A DNA stretch of 5,011 nucleotides from an archaeon (GCA_020052325.1 JAGVPF010000061.1:1-5011), one strand, 5' to 3'. Counted from the first letter of the stretch, positions 1 to 4,463 are shown. Notes: generated by a model not told the origin, from the letters alone. Made by a program: numbers and translations.

Positions 1-79
1 CAACCTCGGCCTCGGATTCGTCATGGGCCAGGTCAAGAAGAAGGGGAAGGGCGGCAAAGGCGCGGGGGAGAAAAAATGA
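1..79 (+). CDS. C-terminal end of an unidentified protein (5' partial)
   Basis: Reading from base 2, an open frame runs to TGA at 77-79 and encodes about 25 residues: a short hydrophobic stretch (LGLGFVMG) followed by a Lys/Gly-rich tail (KKKGKGGKG, then AGEKK). The stop overlaps the cmk start as ATGA, so the two genes are probably translationally coupled in one operon. In many archaea the gene before cmk encodes the membrane insertase-like DUF106/EMC3 family protein. That position fits and a basic tail after a membrane segment would be compatible, but this tail does not match a DUF106 C-terminus that I recognise, so the identity is left open. The G-rich tail codons also supply the ribosome binding site of the next gene. 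Confidence 0.7.
   Translation, partial: NLGLGFVMGQVKKKGKGGKGAGEKK
64..70 (+). promoter_or_regulatory. ribosome binding site of cmk
   Basis: GGGGGAG lies five bases upstream of the ATG at 76, inside the last codons of the preceding gene. It supports the ATG at 76 as the true start, which also forms the ATGA overlap with the upstream stop. Confidence 0.6.
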
Positions 80-606
80 TTATTGCCATTTCCGGCCTGA
101 CCGGCAGCGGGAAGAACACCCTTGGCGAACTGCTGGCAAAGGAGCTCGGCTACCGACTCGTCTGCCCGACTTTCAAGGACCTGGCGGCAAAGGAGGGAAT
201 CCCCCTGATGGAATTCCAGGAGAAGGCAACGGAGGACCCGGATATCGACAGGAAATTCGATGCAGCCCTCAAAGAGCAGGCAGCCGGCGGGAATTGCGTG
301 GTCACGACGTGGCTCGGCGCGTGGATGGTGGATGCGGACGTGCGCATTAAGGTCAGGGTCGCCGAGGATATTCGCGCGGAGCGCATCGCGAAGCGGGACG
401 GCATGACGGTCGCCAAGGCATTGGAGCACATCAAAGCACGCGACGACCAGAACAGGAAGAGATACATGAAGCTGTACGGAATCAACATCGATGACGAGAA
501 GATTTTCAACGCCGTCCTCGACGGCGGAAAGATGAGGCCCGATGAGCTGCTGCGGATGTCGATGGGGATAGTCAAGGCAAAAGCTAAAAAGGGCGGGAAA
601 GGATGA
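76..606 (+). CDS. cmk: cytidylate kinase, archaeal type
   Basis: Phosphorylates CMP (and dCMP) to the diphosphate with ATP, in the cytoplasm, as part of pyrimidine nucleotide supply. At 176 residues it has the usual length of archaeal Cmk. The phosphate-binding loop GLTGSGKNT is at residues 7-15; then come EFQEKATEDPDIDRKFD (46-62), typical of the family's CMP-side region, the TTWLGAWM segment (77-84, equivalent to the usual RLAGWM), a lid-like basic stretch IRAERIAKRDG (99-109), and the signature RDDQNRKRYMKLYGI (122-136). The residue after the P-loop lysine is Asn14 where most archaeal Cmk have Thr; Thr15 follows. The protein ends in a Lys/Gly-rich tail. Its stop overlaps the next start as ATGA. 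Cmk next to TruB/Cbf5 is a common archaeal arrangement, which supports the call. Confidence 0.93.
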   Translation: MIIAISGLTGSGKNTLGELLAKELGYRLVCPTFKDLAAKEGIPLMEFQEKATEDPDIDRKFDAALKEQAAGGNCVVTTWLGAWMVDADVRIKVRVAEDIRAERIAKRDGMTVAKALEHIKARDDQNRKRYMKLYGINIDDEKIFNAVLDGGKMRPDELLRMSMGIVKAKAKKGGKG

Positions 607-1457
607 CCGGTTTTACGATAGACGACAAGGTCATCATCATCAACAAGCCTCCGGGGCTGACCAGCCACGAGGTTTCCACTTATGTCAGGAAGATAACGGG
701 CGCGAGCAGGGCCGGGCACGCCGGAACCCTCGACCCGGACGTGTCGGGCGTGCTGCCGGTTGCCCTCGGGCGGGCGACAAAGCTCCTTCGGTATGTAGCC
801 GGCAAAGAGAAGACATATGTGGGGATAGTCAAATTCAAAAACATCATGGGGCATGGGGATGTCGAATCGCTTTTCAAAAGGTTCACCGGAGTGCTCACGC
901 AGACTCCGCCGAAAATAAGCGCGGTGCGGAAAGTCCCCAGGAAACGGACCGTCTACACCCTGAGGCTGCTCGAGCTCGACGGCCGCCTTGCACTTTTTGA
1001 GACGCGTGTGGATGCGGGCACGTACATCCGGACGCTGTGCGAGGATATGGGAAAGGCATGCGGCGGGGCAACGATGGTGGAGCTCCGCAGGACCGCTGTC
1101 GGAAAAATCCGCGAGAACGAATCCCACAAGATGACCGACTTGATTGACGCGGTGTGGCTTGCCAAAAACAGGAACGGGCAGGCCGGCCTGGAAAAAATGC
1201 TCATTGCACCGGAATCGCTCATCGACCTCCCCAAAGCGCACATCAAGGAAAGCTCGCTGAAATCGGTCCTTAGCGGCGCGCAGATAATGGTTCCGGCCCT
1301 CGAGAAAATAGGAGATGTGAAAAAGGGCGGGCGCGTGGCATTATACTGCGGCGATTCGTTTGTCGGGGTGGGGGAGATGGCCATCGATGCGAGCGAGCTT
1401 CAGCACAGGGGCAAGGGGCTGGCCATCAAGCTCGAGCGGGTCCATTGGCGCGGATGA
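603..1457 (+). CDS. truB: pseudouridine synthase, TruB/Cbf5 (dyskerin) family
   Basis: Converts uridine to pseudouridine. In archaea this family (Cbf5) works with Nop10, Gar1 and L7Ae on H/ACA guide RNAs for rRNA and also makes tRNA position 55. Motifs seen: DKVIIINKPPGLTSHEVS (8-25), the catalytic loop GHAGTLDPDVSGVL (38-51) with catalytic Asp44, KTYVG (70-74, active-site Tyr72), TPPKISAVR (101-109), and AGTYIRTLCEDMG (138-150, Arg143). A PUA domain follows at about 208-280. The segment order and the HAGTLDPDVSGVLPVALGRAT wording are of the Cbf5 kind rather than bacterial TruB. At 284 residues it is shorter than usual Cbf5 (about 330), missing most of the N-terminal extension and the C-terminal tail. 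The ATG at 603 overlaps the cmk stop (ATGA) and no usable earlier start exists in frame. Confidence 0.95.
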   Translation: MTGFTIDDKVIIINKPPGLTSHEVSTYVRKITGASRAGHAGTLDPDVSGVLPVALGRATKLLRYVAGKEKTYVGIVKFKNIMGHGDVESLFKRFTGVLTQTPPKISAVRKVPRKRTVYTLRLLELDGRLALFETRVDAGTYIRTLCEDMGKACGGATMVELRRTAVGKIRENESHKMTDLIDAVWLAKNRNGQAGLEKMLIAPESLIDLPKAHIKESSLKSVLSGAQIMVPALEKIGDVKKGGRVALYCGDSFVGVGEMAIDASELQHRGKGLAIKLERVHWRG

Positions 1458-1789
1458 AGGTTTATCAACAGAGCCGGAATATCCTCCCCATGGCCTATGA
1501 AAAAAATGGCGGGAAGGAGCTGATTCTCCGGGACGAGCTCGCAATCGAGCGCACAAAGCTCGCGGAAGAGAGGACATACCTCGCTTACATCCGCACCGGC
1601 ATGAGCATGATACTGGGCGGCTTCTTCTTCATGGGATATTTCACCGAGGGGCCCTTCCATTATGTCGGATACGCCACGGTTGCGGTGTCGCTGGTATTCC
1701 TCGCATACGGGTTCTACAACCACAGGAAGTCCATGGAGCTGATAGATAAGATAACCCTCGGGATTATCAGCATCCGGAAGAAGGATTAG
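1454..1789 (+). CDS. DUF202 family two-helix membrane protein
   Basis: Small integral membrane protein of the DUF202 (YidH-like) family; no biochemical role is established. From ATG 1454 it has 111 residues. The family signature is plain: DELAIERTKLAEERTYLAYI followed by RTGMSM (residues 27-52), then a membrane helix at about 48-64, a short loop with GPFHYVG, a second helix at about 71-89, and a basic end (RKK). The start is uncertain. ATG 1454 overlaps the truB stop as ATGA, like the two junctions before it. ATG 1490 gives 99 residues, begins just ahead of the conserved domain, and lies about 27 bases after a TATA-like GGTTTATC, which would suit leaderless translation. Its stop overlaps the stop of thiI on the other strand. 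Confidence 0.87.
   Translation: MKVYQQSRNILPMAYEKNGGKELILRDELAIERTKLAEERTYLAYIRTGMSMILGGFFFMGYFTEGPFHYVGYATVAVSLVFLAYGFYNHRKSMELIDKITLGIISIRKKD
1457..1468 (+). promoter_or_regulatory. possible TATA box for DUF202 gene (leaderless start at 1490)
   Basis: AAGGTTTATCAA resembles an archaeal BRE/TATA element and is centred about 27 bases before ATG 1490, the spacing expected for a leaderless transcript. It lies immediately after the truB stop and inside the longer reading of the DUF202 frame. If used, DUF202 could be transcribed independently of cmk-truB. This is a pattern match only. Confidence 0.35.
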
Positions 1790-2928
1790 ATTTCGAAGAC
1801 CTCGGACTCTGCGAGCGTCTTTTCCACAATGCCCATGATGCCCATTTCCTCATCGGCTTTTTTAGCCTCTTCAAGGCCGACCCGTGTGGAGGGCCTCTTG
1901 TGGGCGACAAGCGAACAGCAGTCCTTGTAGGGCTCGATGGACGGCCCGAAGGTCCCGATTTTCATCGCCATATCGATTATCTCCTGCTTGTTCAGGCCTG
2001 CAAGCGGGCGGAATACCGGGATGGTGGACGCCTCGTCGCTTGCGAATATGTTATCTATGGTCTGCGACGCCACCTGGCCGACGCTGTCGCCGCTCACGAC
2101 CCCCTTGTAACCGTGCTCCTTCGCCAGCGCGTTTGACAGGTGGAAGAGGAAGCGCCTGAAAACCACGAGCTCGATTTTCGGGTTCATCGACATGCTGGCC
2201 TTGTAGAATTCGGTATATGGCATCAGGTGCATGCGAAGGGGCGAAGGCGAATAATCCCGCAGTATTTTCAGTATCCGCATCATTTTCGAATCGATGACGC
2301 CGCGGTTGTCTGGCAGGGAGTGCAGATGCAGCATGTCGACCACGCATCCGCGCTTCATCATCATCCATGACGAAACCGGGGAGTCTATGCCTCCGGAAAG
2401 CAGCGAGAGGATTTTTCCGCTGGAACCCACCGGAAGGCCGCTTGGCCCCTTGAAGCGCTCGGTGAAGATGAGGGCTTCCTTGGGAAGGATTTCAATCGAT
2501 ATCGTGGTATCGGGATTGTCAAGGTCAACCGTTGAGCCGGACTCCACGAGCGCCTTCCCTACGATGCTGTTGACCTGCGGCGATGTGAGCGGGAAGCCCT
2601 TGTCCGACCGCTTCGTATCCACTCGGATTGCCTTCCCCTTCAGGGCTCCTGAGCCGGCCATCACGGCATCCCTTATGGCGTCGATGTCAGCCCGCGCCTT
2701 CTGCGGGAAGGAGATGCCGTCTACTCCGAACGTCCTGGAAAGGGCTTCGCGCGCAAATGCCTCATCTGTGAACGAATCGGATGAGAGCAGGATGCGCCCA
2801 CAACCCTTGCGTACCCTGAATTTCTCGCCCTTTAGCGATGCGAGGATGTTGTTGATGAGAAGGCTTTCGAAATGGCGGCGGTTGCCCCCTTTCATCATTA
2901 TTTCTGAGTACACGACGCTGATTAGCAC
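1786..2928 (-). CDS. thiI: tRNA 4-thiouridine synthase ThiI
   Basis: Uses ATP to adenylate U8 of tRNA and inserts sulfur to give 4-thiouridine; in some organisms it also serves thiamine synthesis. The 380 residues show an N-terminal ferredoxin-like region (VVYSEIMMKGGNRRHFES, 5-22), a THUMP domain (about 55-160), the PP-loop SGGIDSP (178-184), and GDSVGQVASQT (280-290), characteristic of ThiI. There is no C-terminal rhodanese domain, as usual for archaeal forms. Cysteines are only Cys43, Cys195, Cys337 and Cys338; the CC pair in YKDCCSLVAHKRPSTR (334-349) is the likely sulfur-handling site. The CXXC described in methanogen ThiI has no counterpart (IELVVFRRF, 252-260). Translation starts at GTG 2928; the only nearby ATG (2939-2937) is out of frame. 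It follows the lipoprotein gene by 34 bases on the same strand. Confidence 0.94.
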   Translation of the reverse strand: MLISVVYSEIMMKGGNRRHFESLLINNILASLKGEKFRVRKGCGRILLSSDSFTDEAFAREALSRTFGVDGISFPQKARADIDAIRDAVMAGSGALKGKAIRVDTKRSDKGFPLTSPQVNSIVGKALVESGSTVDLDNPDTTISIEILPKEALIFTERFKGPSGLPVGSSGKILSLLSGGIDSPVSSWMMMKRGCVVDMLHLHSLPDNRGVIDSKMMRILKILRDYSPSPLRMHLMPYTEFYKASMSMNPKIELVVFRRFLFHLSNALAKEHGYKGVVSGDSVGQVASQTIDNIFASDEASTIPVFRPLAGLNKQEIIDMAMKIGTFGPSIEPYKDCCSLVAHKRPSTRVGLEEAKKADEEMGIMGIVEKTLAESEVFEI

Positions 2929-2955
2929 AAAAGCACCATTTGGGTATTAGAAAGG

Positions 2956-2962
2956 AAAAAAA
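2956..2962 (-). terminator. oligo-T tract after the lipoprotein gene
   Basis: Directly after the lipoprotein's TAA stop (2965-2963) the minus strand reads TTTTTTTCCTTTC. Archaeal RNA polymerase stops at such T-runs without a hairpin, so this is a probable, perhaps partial, terminator between the lipoprotein gene and thiI. The same T-rich stretch with the preceding AATAAT might alternatively be part of the thiI promoter. Confidence 0.4.
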
Positions 2963-3580
2963 TTATTGGCAGACCTCTTTCGAAACGCTCTCGGTCTTCG
3001 TGACGTTCCTGCATTCGGTCGTTGTCCGGGTATGCCCTATGCACTCTTCAGCGCTCGGTTCCGAGACGACTGCAAGGGTACATGTGGCCGAGCTTATCGG
3101 AAAGCCCGGGGTGTATATCTGGTTGAAATCGAAGTCCGAGGTTTGGTTGGGCCCTATTGAATGGGATATTGGGTCCTTGTTGAAGCCGAATGTGCCCATC
3201 GTGTAATTCGCCCCCACGCTCCATGTGCCGGACTTTTCCGATTCAAGGTTCGTTATCTGCAGAATGCAGCGGGTCATGGCTTTCGCGCATCCCTGGCAGT
3301 CGCCAAGGGGCTTCCCGGTGCATACCCCATCTGAGATGCACAGGTCCACCTTAGGGAGCATTTTCTGCGTGTAGTTGAGCTTGCGCATACTGCAGACCTG
3401 CTCGGTGTATGCGACTTCCCCGCACTCCTCCTTCACGACCGGGACCTCTTCGGTGACCGTCCGGCACGTCTGGTTCTTCTGCGGCTGCGGTTTCTGTTCA
3501 GGCGGCTTCGACTCCGGGGTTGTTGTGCAGCCCGCAATCACCAAGAATGCCAGGATGCCTATGATGAATATGACTTTCAC
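2963..3580 (-). CDS. Cys-rich exported lipoprotein of unknown function
   Basis: I do not recognise the family. The 205-residue protein starts with a Lys and a hydrophobic signal sequence (residues 3-17) ending in the lipobox VIAGC, so Cys18 is the probable lipid anchor on the outer face. A Pro/Lys/Gln-rich linker (22-37) follows. The mature part has twelve further cysteines (39, 53, 63, 81, 87, 95, 98, 105, 167, 180, 190, 204), an even number that suits disulfides. There are five N-glycosylation sequons (Asn36, 69, 125, 145, 192). The first and last cysteine pairs sit in matching 15-residue elements, CRTVTEEVPVVKEEC and CRNVTKTESVSKEVC. The start is GTG 3580, chosen for the strong GAGGTGA ribosome site just upstream and the complete signal peptide. 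It is divergent from another exported Cys-rich gene. Confidence 0.82.
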   Translation of the reverse strand: MKVIFIIGILAFLVIAGCTTTPESKPPEQKPQPQKNQTCRTVTEEVPVVKEECGEVAYTEQVCSMRKLNYTQKMLPKVDLCISDGVCTGKPLGDCQGCAKAMTRCILQITNLESEKSGTWSVGANYTMGTFGFNKDPISHSIGPNQTSDFDFNQIYTPGFPISSATCTLAVVSEPSAEECIGHTRTTTECRNVTKTESVSKEVCQ

Positions 3581-3584
3581 GAGG

Positions 3585-3591
3585 TCACCTC
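3585..3591 (-). promoter_or_regulatory. ribosome binding site of the lipoprotein gene
   Basis: On the minus strand GAGGTGA lies four bases before the GTG start at 3580 and decides for this non-ATG start. It is half of a perfect inverted repeat, GAGGT-C-ACCTC on the plus strand (3581-3591), so it could be hidden in a tiny hairpin. Confidence 0.6.
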
Positions 3592-3612
3592 GGAACTACT
3601 AATGTTGGCATG

Positions 3613-3620
3613 TTTATATA
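3613..3620. promoter_or_regulatory. shared, bidirectional TATA box
   Basis: TTTATATA (plus) / TATATAAA (minus) is the only TATA-like element in the 65 bases between the divergent starts at 3580 and 3646. Its centre is about 26 bases from base 3643 in one direction, giving a nearly leaderless transcript for the secreted protein, and about 26 bases from base 3590 in the other, giving a short leader that begins at the ribosome site of the lipoprotein. A BRE-like CGAAAAC precedes it on the minus strand. Confidence 0.55.
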
Positions 3621-3645
3621 GTTTTCGGGAAGATTAGGGTGCCTT

Positions 3646-3945
3646 ATGAGGCGCCTTGCGTTCCTAATAATCCTTCTTGGCCTTGCATCGGCCCAGTTCG
3701 AGGGCACTGAAAGCAGGCTGTCCGGGTGCCAGGAAAACTGCTGCGTGGCAAGTGGCGGTGCATGGGACGCGGCATCGCAGGATTGCATCATAACGGGCAT
3801 GGGCGATAACAGTTATCATGATTGCGGAGGCTCATGCCTTGAGACGGCGGGCAGGGAACTCGAATCGCGGGGGGCCGGCCTGAACCTCTGCTGCGCGCCG
3901 GGGTTCATCCTATTCGGCGCTGCCGCGGCATTGATGCGCCGCTAG
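3646..3945 (+). CDS. small Cys-rich secreted or tail-anchored protein, unknown function
   Basis: No family recognised. The 99 residues begin with a good signal peptide (MRRLAFLIILLGLASA, likely cleavage after residue 16). The mature part has eight cysteines in the order C28-x3-CC(32,33)-x13-C47-x12-C60-x3-C64-x17-CC(82,83), again an even number that suggests disulfides. The C-terminus is APGFILFGAAAALMRR (84-99): a short hydrophobic run closed by two arginines. It resembles, but is shorter than, the PGF-CTERM sorting signals of some archaea; it may be a membrane tail or sorting signal. The ATG at 3646 is placed about 29 bases after TTTATATA, fitting leaderless translation; AGGGTG at 3636-3641 is a possible weak ribosome site. 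It diverges from the Cys-rich lipoprotein gene, so the two may work together at the cell surface. Confidence 0.75.
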   Translation: MRRLAFLIILLGLASAQFEGTESRLSGCQENCCVASGGAWDAASQDCIITGMGDNSYHDCGGSCLETAGRELESRGAGLNLCCAPGFILFGAAAALMRR

Positions 3946-3982
3946 ACATATGCGGGCCTAGTCCATAATTAGTCAATAAAAT

Positions 3983-3999
3983 CGCCAAGGGATTGAATG
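3983..3999. repeat. degenerate copy of the tRNA-end repeat
   Basis: CGCCAAGGGATTGAATG matches the copy starting at 4127 (CGCCGAGGAGGTTGAATG) at about 15 of 18 positions with one gap. On the minus strand it reads CATTCAATCCC then TTGGCG and is followed by GATTTTATT, so like the other two copies it ends in GGCG plus a T-rich stretch. I could not build a tRNA around it. Confidence 0.45.
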
Positions 4000-4000
4000 G

Positions 4001-4108
4001 GGGGCGGACCGGTTATTGCCCCTCTCTCAAATTGATGCGAGCCGAAGGCGACACGAGTGACGGCAAAAAACCGTCGCGTGTGTGCAGAGAACAGTATGCC
4101 GTTCTCTG
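4001..4108 (-). ncRNA. structured intergenic region, possible small RNA
   Basis: Three hairpins follow each other with no credible protein frame. Hairpin 4001-4022: GGGGC/GCCCC with a 12-base loop containing ACCGGT. Hairpin 4051-4083: 12 of 13 positions pair (two are G·U, with one A/G mismatch) around a 7-base loop holding six A on the plus strand. Hairpin 4085-4108: perfect 8-bp CAGAGAAC/GTTCTCTG with loop AGTATGCC. A small GCC-GAA-GGC hairpin sits at 4042-4050. The strand is uncertain; minus is favoured because the tRNA gene reads this way and T-runs lie on that strand. I see no RNase P, SRP, 5S, C/D or H/ACA signature. Whether it is a transcript of its own, a tRNA trailer or a repeat element cannot be settled from this window. 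Confidence 0.35.
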
Positions 4109-4119
4109 ACAGCTTGTGG

Positions 4120-4171
4120 AAAAAAACGCCGAGGAGGTTGAATGACCGGCGAATCGGTCATGCCCTCCTCG
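4120..4171 (-). terminator. two-part hairpin plus T7 downstream of tRNA-Ser
   Basis: On the minus strand an 8-bp stem (CGAGGAGG at 4171-4164 with CCTCCTCG at 4137-4130) encloses a small internal loop (GC opposite TCAA) and a 7-bp stem (ATGACCG/CGGTCAT) with a 6-base loop. After GCG comes TTTTTTT (4126-4120). The T-run alone should stop archaeal polymerase; the hairpin may stabilise or process the tRNA 3' trailer. The 3' arm repeats the tRNA 3'-end sequence, so the 5' arm could also pair with the tRNA acceptor/T-stem. Confidence 0.55.
4127..4138. repeat. exact 12-base repeat of the tRNA-Ser 3' end
   Basis: CGCCGAGGAGGT on the plus strand (ACCTCCTCGGCG on the minus) is identical to 4191-4202, the discriminator base, 3' acceptor strand and last T-stem bases of tRNA-Ser. 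The two copies are 64 bases apart. On the minus strand this copy is preceded by ATTCA, recalling a T-loop, but no T-stem forms. It could be a remnant of a tRNA 3'-end duplication, as integration events leave, or a functional part of the hairpin. Confidence 0.7.
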
Positions 4172-4235
4172 TTTGGATTAAGAAAAGAATCGCCGAGGAG
4201 GTGATTTGAACACCTAATCCACGAGGGAACACGCT

Positions 4236-4274
4236 TGCTGGAAGTTTTGGGCCGCCTTTAACAAAAAGGCGGAA
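4236..4274 (-). other. tRNA-Ser intron 2 (39 nt, canonical position 37/38)
   Basis: The bulge-helix-bulge is formed by exon CTGG (4280-4277) pairing with intron CCAG (4241-4238), flanked by 3-base bulges AA^T and CA^A, with cleavage after the second base of each. The intron interior folds as an 8-bp hairpin CCGCCTTT/AAAGGCGG (4272-4265 with 4259-4252) with loop TTGTT. A competing pairing, CTGGAA with TTCCAG, would absorb the 5' bulge, so the motif may be of the relaxed kind. The boundaries are set by the need for A38 and the G39-C31 pair. Confidence 0.85.
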
Positions 4275-4282
4275 TTCCAGGC

Positions 4283-4362
4283 CTGCGCCAAGTCAGTTTC
4301 CGGTTTTCTTTTTCCAGTTCCGTTGAAAACGAAACCCGGAATTCAAGACCGAAAACTCTTGT
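4283..4362 (-). other. tRNA-Ser intron 1 (80 nt, non-canonical position 29/30)
   Basis: The splice motif is well formed: exon GCGC (4368-4365) pairs with intron GCGC (4288-4285) in a 4-bp central helix; the 3-base bulges are AC^A and AG^G; an inner 4-bp helix CAAG/CTTG (4361-4358 with 4292-4289) follows. Outer pairing on the exon side is weak. Inside, GTTTTCGGT (4356-4348) pairs with ACCGGAAAC (4304-4296), and TTCCG with CGGAA further in. The intron contains a decoy CTTGAAT that looks like a UGA anticodon loop but lacks a proper stem. No box C/D or H/ACA guide motif is seen. Confidence 0.88.
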
Positions 4363-4426
4363 GTGCGCACTACCAGGTTATGCGACCTCGGCAGAAGTCG
4401 AAATGTTATTGAGTATGCTCGATTGA

Positions 4427-4434
4427 TTTAAAAT
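4427..4434. promoter_or_regulatory. shared TATA box for glyA and tRNA-Ser
   Basis: TTTAAAAT (plus) / ATTTTAAA (minus) is the only clear TATA-like element between the divergent tRNA start (4392) and glyA start (4470). A distance of about 26 bases puts glyA transcription at about 4457, right at its ribosome site, and tRNA transcription at about 4404, a 12-base leader. Same geometry as the element at 3613-3620. Confidence 0.5.
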
Positions 4435-4456
4435 GATTTGTGGCGATTTCCGGTTT

Positions 4457-4463
4457 GGGAGGT
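4457..4463 (+). promoter_or_regulatory. ribosome binding site of glyA
   Basis: GGGAGGT, six bases before ATG 4470, is a near-perfect Shine-Dalgarno and fixes the start. Confidence 0.75.

Larger units (their letters stand above)
4191..4392 (-). tRNA. tRNA-Ser(GGA) with two introns
   Basis: Spliced, this gives an 83-base class II cloverleaf. Acceptor GCCGAGG/CCTCGGC (7 bp, 4392-4386 with 4198-4192); U8; D-arm GCAT-AACCTGGTA-GTGC with A14, G18, G19; anticodon stem CACGC/GCGTG; loop CTGGAAA with U33 and anticodon GGA (reads UCC/UCU); a 14-base variable arm with core pairing TCC/GGA (TTCCCTCGTGGATT); T-arm AGGTG-TTCAAAT-CACCT; discriminator G73. G73 and the long variable arm are the archaeal serine identity marks. 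CCA is not encoded (ATTCT follows). Without removal of both introns no correct anticodon stem exists: exon 1 ends in CAC, exon 2 supplies GC-CTGGAA, exon 3 supplies A-GCGTG. Exons are 4392-4363, 4282-4275 and 4235-4191. U8 is a possible substrate for the ThiI encoded nearby. Confidence 0.94.

Noticed and set aside
150..1241. 363-codon open frame on the minus strand
   Set aside because: It lies fully antisense to cmk and truB, both of which carry clear family motifs; the translation is rich in Arg/Pro/Ser as expected for an antisense shadow in GC-rich genes, with no recognisable domain.
1445..1453. TTG 1445 as start of the DUF202 gene
   Set aside because: It only adds three residues, has no ribosome site, and ATG 1454 gives the same ATGA overlap pattern as the two junctions upstream.
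2294..2950. 218-codon plus-strand frame
   Set aside because: Antisense to the conserved thiI coding sequence, with no motif of its own.
4035..4109. Small plus-strand frame ATG...TGA of 24 codons
   Set aside because: It overlaps two hairpins, has no ribosome site or promoter, and its reading frame is explained better as structured non-coding sequence.
4001..4171. RNase P RNA, SRP RNA, 5S rRNA or H/ACA guide RNA
   Set aside because: None of the conserved cores (RNase P GAGGAAAGTCC-type segment, SRP GGAAG-type apical loop, kink-turn with ACA box) is visible on either strand.
3983..4171. Further tRNA genes ending at 3983 or 4127 on the minus strand
   Set aside because: No T-stem pairs around the TTCAA segments, and no separate matching 5' acceptor strand occurs in the expected range.
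3983..4202. CRISPR-like repeat array (ATTGAATG-type ends)
   Set aside because: Spacings are unequal (144 and 64 bases), repeats are short and one belongs to a tRNA; no cas genes are present.
4338..4356. tRNA anticodon loop CTTGAAT (UGA, also serine)
   Set aside because: Its flanks give an anticodon stem with a T-T mismatch and a G-T end, and it would leave extra bases between the D-stem and the anticodon stem. The GGA solution gives perfect stems and two splice motifs.
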